Below are positions 52,720 through 60,944 of a DNA stretch of 64,000 bases, in pieces. Within the stretch, counting starts at the first letter, position 1. Each line of letters starts with the position of its first letter. The notes under the pieces are model-generated. The model made no database searches. It had not been told where the DNA came from and saw only the letters and a program-made list of their open reading frames with translations. This DNA is from Anaerolineae bacterium (lineage in GTDB: Bacteria; Chloroflexota; Anaerolineae; 4572-78; J111): the NCBI GenBank assembly GCA_023151115.1, contig JAKLJP010000004.1, positions 124,001-188,000 on the forward strand. The letters are read 5' to 3'. A program made the position numbers and the translations under genes.

Positions 52720-55128
52720 CTATACATACGCCAGGCTGTCCCGCACGCTGATCTGGGTGGCGCTGCGAGCCGGGAGGATGGAGGCCAGGGTGGAGATGAC
52801 CAGCACAATGGCCAGCCAGACCAGCACGGCGGCGTAGTTGTATTGGTAATCCAGGTTGGCGTCGAACATGGCCTGGCCGAGGGCGTTGGAGAGAGGCTGG
52901 GCCAGGAAGAAGGACAGGGGTACGGCCAGCGCCCAACTGAACAACCCTTGCAGTACCCCCTCCATCATGAACATGCCCATGATGGTCCGCGAGCGCGCCC
53001 CAATGGCCCGCATCACCCCGATTTCACGGGTGCGCTCGACCACGCTGATTGAAAGCGACCCCATCAGGCCGATGCCGCCAACCAGGGCGACAATAATCGC
53101 CAGCATCATCAGCATATTGGTGGTCACATCAAACTGGCTGATGGCATCAATGCGGTCCTGGGGCGTGGTGCCGGCGTCGAAGACGTTGATTTCCATGTTG
53201 CGGTCTTCGTACAAATCTTTGAGTTGGGTGTACATCGCGCCAACGGTTTCCGCGTCACGGCTGGTGGTGCGGACCAGCAGCCGGGTGCCTTCGTTGTACT
53301 GCTTGGTAGCAGCAGCAACCGCCTCCAGTGGGGCGTAAATGGGGGTGGCGTCGAAACCGCCGTTAAAAATAACCTGGAAGATGCCGATGACCTGCCATTG
53401 CGCGTCGCCCAGTTCAAACAGGTTCAGGGTCACGGTATCGCCGACCTTGATGTTGTTGTCGTCGGCAGTGTCTTTGCTAATGACCAGCACCCGCTCGTCG
53501 CCCGGCTCGATCCAGCGTCCGGCAATAATCATCGGCTTGTAATAATGGCTGCCCGCCGGAATGCCAATCACCTGCGCCCCGACCCCGGCTTCTTTGAGAC
53601 GCTGGCCTTCTTTCAAGATGGCGGCAGGGGCGGTGTACCAGAGTTCGGCCTCGGCCACGCCGGAAATGGGGCGAAGCATGCTCATCACCCGCTTTTCGGC
53701 CTGCGGGTCTTCAAAGCCGAGGCGAATATCAAAGCCGCGCCGGTTGAGATCGGTATCGAGGGTATAGCTGATCGAGGCCGACAGGCTCATGACCATCAAA
53801 AACATGGTCCCCGCGCCAACCAGCACCACCTGGGTCAGGATAAGCCGCCCTTTGCGCCGGAACATATTCCCCAGGGCAATGGCATAGGGCGAGGATAAGA
53901 GGCGCGCCCCCAGCCGCTCGATGGTGCGATCCAGCCAACTGAAGCCGAAATCGCCGCCCAGGCCGTAGCTGGCAATGGCTTCGCGCACGGTTATGGCCGA
54001 GCCGGTCAGCACCGGCCACAGGGCGGCCAGGGCGGGGATCAGGGTGGCGGCGATGGCCTGGAAGGTTACGGCCCGCAGCGACACCTGGAACACGTCATAA
54101 TCAATATTGAACAGGTTCAAAAACCACCGGCTGATGCCAAACGCGGCCATCGCCCCCGGCGGCAGCGAGATGAGAAAGGCCAGCAGACCATAAATCAAGA
54201 CTGTCGCCAGGTAAATTTTGAGAATAATTCCCGTGCCGCCGCCGATGGCTTTGATCATGCCAATCTGGTTGATTTGCTGGGTGATGAGGGCGGTCATGGT
54301 GTTGGTTACTAAAATCACGCTCATAAACAGCGAGATGACGGCCAGGATTTGCAAGACCAGGTTGATGCCCTCGATAAAAAAGCGGCCCCAGTGCTCGTTG
54401 GGGTCTTGATAGGAGGTAAAGCCGACGCCGACACCCTCTTTGCCCAGCCGGTCTTTGATTTCGGAGGCGCGGTCACGGGCAAACTCGGCGCTGTAAGGGG
54501 TCACGCGCACAAACAGCCCGTTAAATTCCCCCTCCGGGATGTTAAAACGCTCCATGCCCTGGGCGTCGGTGAAGAAGACGGCGTCGCCGCCGAAAGCGGG
54601 CGGCTCGACAAAGTTATGCCGGATTTTGCCGCTGATGGGGAAGGCGCGGTCGGTTTTATCCAGTTCGAAGATGACCTTGTCGCCAATTTCCACGTCGAGG
54701 AATTGGCTGGAGAGGCGCTCGATAGCAAATTCGTCCTTCTTAGGCCACGCGCCTTCTTTCAGTTGGAGGGTGTCGTAGGTTTGATCTGCGTAATCATCGC
54801 GCATAATCAGCCGGGCGGCTTGCCACTCATCCTGCGGGTGGAGTTTGTAGCGCACGGCGACCTCGTTCAAAACCTCGATGTCCTCCACCCCGGCGATGTC
54901 TTCCAGCCGCTCGGCGGTATCGCGGTCAATCCGCTCGTTGAGGGCCATAAAGACGTGCGAGGGCGTCACCGCCTGATGAGCGCGGTCCATGCCCGACAGT
55001 AGTTGATCCACCATGCCAAAAATGGCCCCAATGGCAAACACGCCAATAGCGATACTCAACACGGCCAGGGCCGTGCGGACTTTATTGTTCCACAGATCAA
55101 ACCAGACTTTGTTCCAGATTACGCTCAT
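52720..55128 (-). CDS. FtsX-family ABC transporter permease 2
   Basis: An 802-residue permease of the same build as those at 46144 and 56193. N-terminal helix VLSIAIGVFAIGAIFGMVDQ, outer domain with DRDTAERLEDIAGVEDIEVL, then VISLFMSVILVTNTMTALIT, a second outer domain, and the C-terminal FtsX motif ISVVERTREIGVMRAIGARS. It is very close to permease 3 (for example shared MVDQLLSGMD and SVVERTREIGVMRAIGARS), so the two are recent duplicates. Together they may form a heterodimer served by the ATPase at 58734. Confidence 0.92.
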   Translation of the reverse strand: MSVIWNKVWFDLWNNKVRTALAVLSIAIGVFAIGAIFGMVDQLLSGMDRAHQAVTPSHVFMALNERIDRDTAERLEDIAGVEDIEVLNEVAVRYKLHPQDEWQAARLIMRDDYADQTYDTLQLKEGAWPKKDEFAIERLSSQFLDVEIGDKVIFELDKTDRAFPISGKIRHNFVEPPAFGGDAVFFTDAQGMERFNIPEGEFNGLFVRVTPYSAEFARDRASEIKDRLGKEGVGVGFTSYQDPNEHWGRFFIEGINLVLQILAVISLFMSVILVTNTMTALITQQINQIGMIKAIGGGTGIILKIYLATVLIYGLLAFLISLPPGAMAAFGISRWFLNLFNIDYDVFQVSLRAVTFQAIAATLIPALAALWPVLTGSAITVREAIASYGLGGDFGFSWLDRTIERLGARLLSSPYAIALGNMFRRKGRLILTQVVLVGAGTMFLMVMSLSASISYTLDTDLNRRGFDIRLGFEDPQAEKRVMSMLRPISGVAEAELWYTAPAAILKEGQRLKEAGVGAQVIGIPAGSHYYKPMIIAGRWIEPGDERVLVISKDTADDNNIKVGDTVTLNLFELGDAQWQVIGIFQVIFNGGFDATPIYAPLEAVAAATKQYNEGTRLLVRTTSRDAETVGAMYTQLKDLYEDRNMEINVFDAGTTPQDRIDAISQFDVTTNMLMMLAIIVALVGGIGLMGSLSISVVERTREIGVMRAIGARSRTIMGMFMMEGVLQGLFSWALAVPLSFFLAQPLSNALGQAMFDANLDYQYNYAAVLVWLAIVLVISTLASILPARSATQISVRDSLAYV

Positions 55129-55130
55129 AG

Positions 55131-55164
55131 CGATTTCCGATTTATGATTTACGATTTACGATTA
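55131..55164. repeat. Word element (GATTTACGATT words), single arm
   Basis: Tandem GATTTAYGATTTACGATT directly before the permease 2 start. The same word recurs before permease 3 (58602-58636), so it was duplicated with the gene or placed at both. Confidence 0.7.
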
Positions 55165-55170
55165 TTTTAG

Positions 55171-55265
55171 CATGTCATTTCGACCGAAGGGAGAAATCCC
55201 TACAGAGTCACATTTTAGAGAATATTCGAGGGATTCCTCGTCACTGCGTTCCTCGAAATGACATG
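55171..55265. repeat. TGTCATTTCGA-type hairpin repeat, copy 3
   Basis: CATGTCATTTCGACCGAAGG and CTCGAAATGACATG arms with GGGAGAAATCCC / GGGATTCCTC inside. This is the most complete copy in the window. Confidence 0.8.
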
Positions 55266-55388
55266 GCTTAGGTCATCTCATTTTCGTTTTGGTCCATATC
55301 AGTTGTTTTCACAAAGCACCCGATTACAAGTATAATACTCTTACAGTTTGGGCAGGAATTAGCGAGTGAGTTGTGTCTGGAGGTAACA

Positions 55389-55652
55389 ATGACTTCATTA
55401 CTGATAAAAAGTAAGGTTTTGCAAGAGATAGAGCTTATCTCCGAAGATAAACTGGCTGATTTATATAATTTTATCCACTATTTCAGATTAGGGTTGGAAA
55501 GAGCAGAGGTCACAGGACCAAATCCTATCTTGGCTTTTGCCGGTTCTTGGAAAGATATGCCGGATGAACTATTCACTGATTTCACGGCAGAAATAACTCA
55601 ACGTCGTCGCCAAGCTTTCACCGGGAGAAGAAATGAAGGCAGCCCTGATTGA
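55389..55652 (+). CDS. VapB-type antitoxin (DUF2281-like)
   Basis: An 87-residue protein starting at ATG 55389 (AGGTAACA precedes it). The N-terminal helical part LIKSKVLQEIELISEDKLADL resembles DUF2281-type antitoxins, and the basic tail (EITQRRRQAFTGRRN) could bind the toxin or DNA. A TATAAT box lies at 55331-55336. It overlaps the PIN-domain gene by 20 nt. The partner toxin gene is interrupted, so this antitoxin may now be free of a target. Confidence 0.65.
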   Translation: MTSLLIKSKVLQEIELISEDKLADLYNFIHYFRLGLERAEVTGPNPILAFAGSWKDMPDELFTDFTAEITQRRRQAFTGRRNEGSPD

Positions 55653-56151
55653 CACAAACATTTTGTCTTTATTTTTTAGAGGACATCTTCAAGTTGTGGG
55701 TAAATTTGAAGCCTACCTGAAAGAGTATGAAACCATCAACTTGAGTATTATCACTTACTACGAAATTGTAAGCGGTCTGAAACACCGTGATGCCCATAAA
55801 CAATTAGACCTATTTCTCAGTTTTGTTGGTCAGAATACGGTTCTCCCTCTTACTCAAGAGGTGGCTGACATCGCTGCTGAGATATATGCCGATGCGCGAA
55901 AGAACGGGCAACCCATTGACGATATTGATTTATACTAAGCGCACGCTAAAATTTCCGTAGGACGGCATCCCTATGCCGTCCGCTGACGCATGGGGATGCG
56001 TCAGCTACGGAAATTTTGAAATGCGTTGGGTATACTGATAGCGGCTACGGCCATAGCCAACGGTTTAATCCTGGTCACTCACAATCGAAAGCATTTTGAG
56101 CGCATCACCCAGTTAGAAGTTGAGAACTGGGCGGAAAATAACGATGAATAA
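55633..56151 (+). pseudogene. VapC-type PIN-domain toxin, interrupted by MITE-B
   Basis: The first 100 codons give a PIN domain: ALIDTNILSLFF (first Asp), ITYYEIVSGLK (Glu), and end at PIDDIDL. After the element the frame resumes as LIAATAIANGLILVTHNRKH, FERI and LEVENW, the expected C-terminal half. Removing the 100-bp element and one TA rebuilds a normal 138-residue VapC. The element brings a TAA stop at 55936, so only a 101-residue product lacking the last conserved acidic region is made. Confidence 0.9.
55933..56032 (+). mobile_element. MITE-B, 100 bp, copy 2
   Basis: Ends TACTAAGCGCACGC and GCGTTGGGTA, inner arms AAAATTTCCGTAG/CTACGGAAATTTT, and two central hairpins (GACGGCATCCCTATGCCGTC and CTGACGCATGGGGATGCGTC). 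Flanked by TA on both sides (55931-55932, 56033-56034), which fits an IS630/Tc1-mariner-type mover. The 77-bp copy at 28366 lacks part of the centre. Confidence 0.9.
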
Positions 56152-56192
56152 ATTTATTGGTATGACCACCCTCTTTTGCGCCTTCTACTCAC

Positions 56193-58598
56193 TTATCCGT
56201 AAGCCAGACTATCCCTCACACTAATCTGCGTGGCGTTGCGGGCGGGCAAAATCGAAGCCAAGGTCGAGATAATCAGGATGATGCCCAGCCAGACCAGTAC
56301 GGCGGTGTAGTTGTACTGGTAATCCAGGTTGGCGTCGAACATGGCCTGGCCCAAAACCCGGGCCAGCGAAGCGGCGGCGGCGATGGAAATCGGCACGGCC
56401 GCCAGCCAGCTAAAGAGACCTTGCAACACGCCTTCCATCATAAACATGCCCAAAATGGTGCGTGAGCGCGCCCCGATGGCCCGCATCACCCCGATTTCGC
56501 GGGTGCGCTCGACCACGCTGATCGAGAGCGACCCCATCAGCCCAATCCCGCCGACGACGGCGACAATGATCGCCAGGAAGAGCAGCATGGTCGTGGTGAT
56601 GCTGAATTGGCTGTCGGCGGAGGTCCGTTCCTCGTTGCCGGTTTGGGTAAAGAGGACATCCATGTTGCGGGCGGTGTAGCGATCAACCAATTCATCGCGT
56701 ACCCGATCGGTCAGGTTGGCCTCACTGCTGCTGGTCAGCACCCGCAGTGAGCCGCCCTCGTTGTGTTTTTTGGTGGCGCTGAAGACCGCTTCTTGCGGCG
56801 CGTAAAGGGTATCGCTGCTGAAGTTGCCGCCAAAAATAACCCGGTACATGCCAATCACCTGCCAGTCATCTTTGCCCAAATCGCCCAAATCGAGGGTGAT
56901 AGCGTCGCCCAGGGTGATGCCGTTCTCTTCCGCCGTTTCCTGGTTCATCACTACCACCCGGTCATCCCCCGGCCGCAGCCAGCGCCCGGCCACCACTAAG
57001 GGGCGGTAAAAATCGCTGTCAGCCGGCATGCCGACCAATTCCGCGCCCAGGCCGGCTTCTTTGGTCCGTTGGCCCTCCTTGAGAATCGAGGCCGATTTGC
57101 TGAACCAGACCTCGGCTTTCTCCACGCCCTCCACCGCTTCGGCCATTTGCACCATGCGGTCAATCCGGTAATTCTCGTCAAAAATGATGAACAGGTTGAA
57201 GTTGCGCCGCCCAAATTCGTTATCCAGGGTCAGGTTGATCGAGGCGGCCAGGCTCATGACCACCAGGAACATGGCCCCGGCGGTAATCAGTACCAGTTGA
57301 GTCAACATCAGGCGGCCCTTGCGCCGGAACATATTGCCTACGGCAATCACGTAAGGCGCCGAGAGAAACTTCTGCCCTACCTGCTCGATGGTCCGGTCCA
57401 GCCAGTTCGAGCCGAAGTCGCCGCCCAGGCCGTAGCTGGCAATGGCCTCACGCACGGTGATGGTCGCCCCGCTCAGAATCGGCCAGAGGGCCACAATCAG
57501 CGGCGCGGCCACGGCCGCCAGAAATTGATAAATGACCGCCCGCGTCGAGATTTGAAACACCTCGTAATCAATGTTAAACAGGTTCAGCCACCACTGGGTA
57601 ATCCCGAAGGCCAGGTAAGCGCCCAGCGGTAGGGCGATGAGCAGGGCCAGCACCCCATACACAAACACCCCGGCCAGATAGACCTTCATAATATCGCCGG
57701 TTTTGCCGCCGATGGCCTTGATAATGCCAATCTGGTTGGTCTGCTGGGTAATCAGCGCGGTCAGGGTGTTCAGCACCAGCACCACGCTGGAAAAAACCGA
57801 AATCACAGCCAGCACTTGCAGCACCAGGTTAAGGCCCTCGACAAAGAAGCGGCCCCAATGCTCTGCCGGGTCTTGATAAAATGTGACCGCCACCCCCACG
57901 CCTTCTTTGCCCAGCCGGTCCTTGATCTCCGAGGCCACCTCTTTGGCTAACTCCAGGCTGTACGGTTTGACCCGCACCTTGAGATTGCCAAACTCGCCTT
58001 CGGGAATCTCAAACCGTTCCATGCCCTGGGCGTTGACAAAAAAGACGGCATCCCCGCCGAATTGGGGCGGCGGCACAAAGGGATGGCGAATTTTGCTGGT
58101 AATGGGCAGAGCGCGGTCCATGCCGTCGAGTTCAAAGATGACCTTATCGCCGAGGTCAATGCCGAAGTATTGGCTCGACAGCCGCTCGATGCCCACCTCG
58201 TCGTCGCGGTGAGGCCACTCGCCCTCTTTGAGCTGCAAGATGTCGTACTTCTGCTCGTCGTAGTCGTCGCGCATGACCATTTGGCCGCGTTTCCACTCGT
58301 CGGCGGGGTTAAGTTTGTAACGTACCGTGACCTCATTGGTCACTTCCACTTCTTCGACGCCGGCAATATTTTCCAGGCGAATGGCCGTATCGCGGTCAAT
58401 TCGGTCAATCAAATACATTTGAATGTGCGAAGGGGTCACAGCCTGGTGAGCCTTATCCATTCCGGAGAGCAGTTGATCCACCATGCCAAAGATAGCCCCA
58501 ATCGCAAAAACACCGGCAGCGATACTCAACACTGCCAGTGCCGTTCTTACCTTATTGTGCCACAGGTCAAACCAGACCTTGAACCAAATGACGCTCAT
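56193..58598 (-). CDS. FtsX-family ABC transporter permease 3
   Basis: An 801-residue permease, close paralogue of permease 2. It shows the N-terminal helix SIAAGVFAIGAIFGMVDQLL, a first outer domain, ISVFSSVVLVLNTLTALITQ, IKVYL/MKVYLAGVFVYGVLALLI helices, a second outer domain and ISVVERTREIGVMRAIGARS near the end. It is directly downstream of the ATPase gene (135 bp, with repeats), so it is the most likely main partner. No frameshift is seen. Confidence 0.92.
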   Translation of the reverse strand: MSVIWFKVWFDLWHNKVRTALAVLSIAAGVFAIGAIFGMVDQLLSGMDKAHQAVTPSHIQMYLIDRIDRDTAIRLENIAGVEEVEVTNEVTVRYKLNPADEWKRGQMVMRDDYDEQKYDILQLKEGEWPHRDDEVGIERLSSQYFGIDLGDKVIFELDGMDRALPITSKIRHPFVPPPQFGGDAVFFVNAQGMERFEIPEGEFGNLKVRVKPYSLELAKEVASEIKDRLGKEGVGVAVTFYQDPAEHWGRFFVEGLNLVLQVLAVISVFSSVVLVLNTLTALITQQTNQIGIIKAIGGKTGDIMKVYLAGVFVYGVLALLIALPLGAYLAFGITQWWLNLFNIDYEVFQISTRAVIYQFLAAVAAPLIVALWPILSGATITVREAIASYGLGGDFGSNWLDRTIEQVGQKFLSAPYVIAVGNMFRRKGRLMLTQLVLITAGAMFLVVMSLAASINLTLDNEFGRRNFNLFIIFDENYRIDRMVQMAEAVEGVEKAEVWFSKSASILKEGQRTKEAGLGAELVGMPADSDFYRPLVVAGRWLRPGDDRVVVMNQETAEENGITLGDAITLDLGDLGKDDWQVIGMYRVIFGGNFSSDTLYAPQEAVFSATKKHNEGGSLRVLTSSSEANLTDRVRDELVDRYTARNMDVLFTQTGNEERTSADSQFSITTTMLLFLAIIVAVVGGIGLMGSLSISVVERTREIGVMRAIGARSRTILGMFMMEGVLQGLFSWLAAVPISIAAAASLARVLGQAMFDANLDYQYNYTAVLVWLGIILIISTLASILPARNATQISVRDSLAYG

Positions 58599-58601
58599 AA
58601 T

Positions 58602-58733
58602 GATTTACGATTTTTGATTTACGATTTACGATTTATTGTCTTGCGTGTTCTCTATTAAGACGGAATACGCAAGACGTAACATTTTATACCCCCCTTGACA
58701 CTTGATACCTTGACACCTGACACTTGATACGTA
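58602..58733. repeat. Word elements between ATPase and permease 3
   Basis: GATTTACGATTTTTGATTTACG words, then a CTTGCGTGTT...AATACGCAAG pair, then tandem TTGATACC / CTTGACAC words. The ATPase stop codon (TGA) lies inside a TTGATACG word. Confidence 0.7.
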
Positions 58734-59477
58734 TCAATACCCCGTCCACGTTGCCCCGCCGACAAACTCATCGCGGGTGATTTTGCCGTTGGTAATTTCG
58801 ACCACGCGCGGCACGCGCTTGGCCAGTTCTTTGTCGTGCGTGACCATGATCATGGTTTTACCCTGCTCGACCAGTTTGCTGAACAGCTCAAATACGTCGG
58901 TGGCGGTGCGGGTGTCGAGGTTGCCGGTTGGCTCATCGCCGACCAGCAGGGGCGGGTCGTTAGCCAGGGCGCGGGCGATAGCGGCCCGTTGCTGCTGCCC
59001 ACCGGAAACCATGCTCGGCAGCTTCTCGGCCTGATCGGCCAAACCGACCGTTTCTAGCAGGTGCATGGCCCGCTCGCGGCGCTCTTTGGGGCTGTATTTG
59101 TTGGCAAAGTCCATCGGCAGGATGACGTTTTGCAGCAGGCTCAGAGCCGGCAGCATCTGGAAGAACTGGAAGATGATGCCAACATGCTCGCCTCGCCACG
59201 AGGCCAGCTTGTTCTCGCTCATCTTGTGGACTTCGCGCCCGGTGACAATTACCTCACCGGCGGAAGGCCGATCAATGCCGGTAATCATGTTCAGCAAGGT
59301 AGATTTGCCGTTGCCCGACGGCCCCACAATCGAGACAAATTCGCCGGGTTTCACATCAAACGAAATCCCTTTCAGGATGGTCACTTCACCGTCGCCAACC
59401 TTGAAGTTTTTAAACACATCTTTAACTTCGATAATTTTGTCGTGGCCGTTGTGGCCGTTGCCGTTTGTTTTACTCAT
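58734..59477 (-). CDS. ABC transporter ATP-binding protein (LolD/MacB type)
   Basis: A 247-residue ATPase. Walker [16 protein letters not shown], signature [16 protein letters not shown], Walker [15 protein letters not shown], switch His in [11 protein letters not shown]. The LolD/FtsE/MacB class is set by the Gly-Asn-Leu-Asp after Walker B. It should drive one or more of the three FtsX permeases on the same strand. It lies between the PFK-like gene and permease 3. Its last residues (GYTGW-like, TGY then stop) run into repeat words. Confidence 0.95.
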   Translation of the reverse strand: MSKTNGNGHNGHDKIIEVKDVFKNFKVGDGEVTILKGISFDVKPGEFVSIVGPSGNGKSTLLNMITGIDRPSAGEVIVTGREVHKMSENKLASWRGEHVGIIFQFFQMLPALSLLQNVILPMDFANKYSPKERRERAMHLLETVGLADQAEKLPSMVSGGQQQRAAIARALANDPPLLVGDEPTGNLDTRTATDVFELFSKLVEQGKTMIMVTHDKELAKRVPRVVEITNGKITRDEFVGGATWTGY

Positions 59478-59496
59478 TCGTTAATCCTCCAAAAAA

Positions 59497-59602
59497 GGAG
59501 TAAGGAGTAGGAAGTAGGGGAGAAGCTGAAGATAGTAGATGGTAGATAGATTATCTTCTATCCTCTATCTTCCATCCTCCATCCTCTATCTTCCATCTTC
59601 TA
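59497..59602. repeat. Word-hairpin element (ATAGAAGATGG words)
   Basis: GTAGATGGTAGATAGATTATC faces a long right arm of TCTATCTTCCATCC words. The PFK-like TAG stop codon is part of a word. Confidence 0.8.
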
Positions 59603-60838
59603 TTTCTCCTGCGCTGCCCAAATCAGGTTGACTTTGGGCCGATAGTTGTCCAGGTCATACATTTCTTTTATGTCTACCGCATTAACACCCTGGGTGACGA
59701 TTTGCAGGTCTACATCGGTCAGGTTGTAGCGTTGTTGGTAGGCGGTCATCCGGCCAAATTTGCCTTGAACCAACAAGCGGGTGGCCAGGATGGCAAAATT
59801 GGTCGCGCCCAGCAAATCCTGGCCGTCGGGCGAGCCGGTGCGGAGCAAATAGGTCAGGGGCTGCATAAAAACTTCTTCGCCCATGAGATGTTGCAGCAGT
59901 TCCGCCGCCACCATACCGCTCCCGGCCAGACTGCTGCCGGTTTCGACCACTTCATCCAGAATAAAATCTTCACTGGCTTTTATCTCTTTGGCCTTGTCGG
60001 CGGTGAGCTGTTTCAATACCTCCGACTTGCTGCGCGGCGAAAGATGCGGCGTATATTGCAACAACTTTTCCGGCACAATCCGCGAGCCGTCGCTAACCGT
60101 CACGACGGCGTAATTGCCCGGCGTGACGCTTTTATCCCGCATCACCAGGTAAGCCAGCCGTTCTGGATCATACGGCACTTCGGGGATGATGGCCCGGTCG
60201 GCTCCGGCCAGAAATGCCGTCATCAAGGAACTCAGGCCGGAGTTTGCCCCAAAGGTCTCGACCACCACCACCTGCTCCCGCGAGCCGGCCAGGGCACGCA
60301 GCTCGTGAATAAATGCGACCCCACGCGCCAGCCCGGTGCTGAAGCCAATGGTGTAATCCGTGCCGTGAATGTTGTTATGCACCGTTTTGGGGATGGCGAT
60401 AATCGGCGTCCCTTCCCGGCTCAATTGAGCGGCGCAGCGCAGCATATCGTCATCGCCCAGAACAATCAGGGCGTGAAAGCCGAGGCGCTGCACCACTTCT
60501 TTAATGTGTCCGGTCAAATCCTGCTTGTCGGCCTCTCCCTGCCGCAAAAACTCAGGGACTAGACGGCGGGGAGTCTGAGACGGATCAACCCGCGAGGCGT
60601 GCAAAAAAGAGCCGGGGGTGCGGTCAATCGGGCGGACCATATTCTTGCTCAGTTCAATAAAGTTGTCGCCATAGGTGGTTGGATCGTGATAATTGTAACG
60701 GATCAATCCTTCCCACCCCTTGCGGACCCCAATCGGCTCAAACCCCGCGTCAATGGTGCGGTAGACCAGACTCTTGAGGCACATATTCAATCCCGGTACA
60801 TCCCCCCCACCGACCAAAATTGCCACTCGCTTGCTCAT
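59600..60838 (-). CDS. 6-phosphofructokinase-like protein with altered catalytic motif
   Basis: A 412-residue protein with the PFK fold: VAILVGGGDVPGLNMCL at the nucleotide site, LIVLGDDDMLRCAAQL, and TDYTIGFSTGLARGV. The catalytic motif, normally (K/G)TIDND with a base Asp, reads PKTVHNNIHG, so both Asp are replaced. The MGR substrate loop reads ETFGANSG, without the usual Arg. It may be a sugar-phosphate sensor or have a different chemistry; standard PFK activity is doubtful. It is embedded in the export gene group between the TolB-like and ATPase genes. Confidence 0.8.
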   Translation of the reverse strand: MSKRVAILVGGGDVPGLNMCLKSLVYRTIDAGFEPIGVRKGWEGLIRYNYHDPTTYGDNFIELSKNMVRPIDRTPGSFLHASRVDPSQTPRRLVPEFLRQGEADKQDLTGHIKEVVQRLGFHALIVLGDDDMLRCAAQLSREGTPIIAIPKTVHNNIHGTDYTIGFSTGLARGVAFIHELRALAGSREQVVVVETFGANSGLSSLMTAFLAGADRAIIPEVPYDPERLAYLVMRDKSVTPGNYAVVTVSDGSRIVPEKLLQYTPHLSPRSKSEVLKQLTADKAKEIKASEDFILDEVVETGSSLAGSGMVAAELLQHLMGEEVFMQPLTYLLRTGSPDGQDLLGATNFAILATRLLVQGKFGRMTAYQQRYNLTDVDLQIVTQGVNAVDIKEMYDLDNYRPKVNLIWAAQEK

Positions 60839-60854
60839 CTAAAAACTCCTCAGA

Positions 60855-60944
60855 AACGTGGTACGTCTTGCGTGTTGCGTAGGGCGTGAAGCTAACGGAA
60901 GACGCAACACGCAAGACGTGAAATCGTAAATCCAAAACCTAAAA
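60855..60944. repeat. Word-hairpin element (TTGCGTGTTGCGT words)
   Basis: ACGTCTTGCGTGTTGCGT pairs with ACGCAACACGCAAGACGT around a 25-base centre, followed by AAATCGTAAATCC words that run to the stop codon of the TolB-like gene. Confidence 0.85.
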
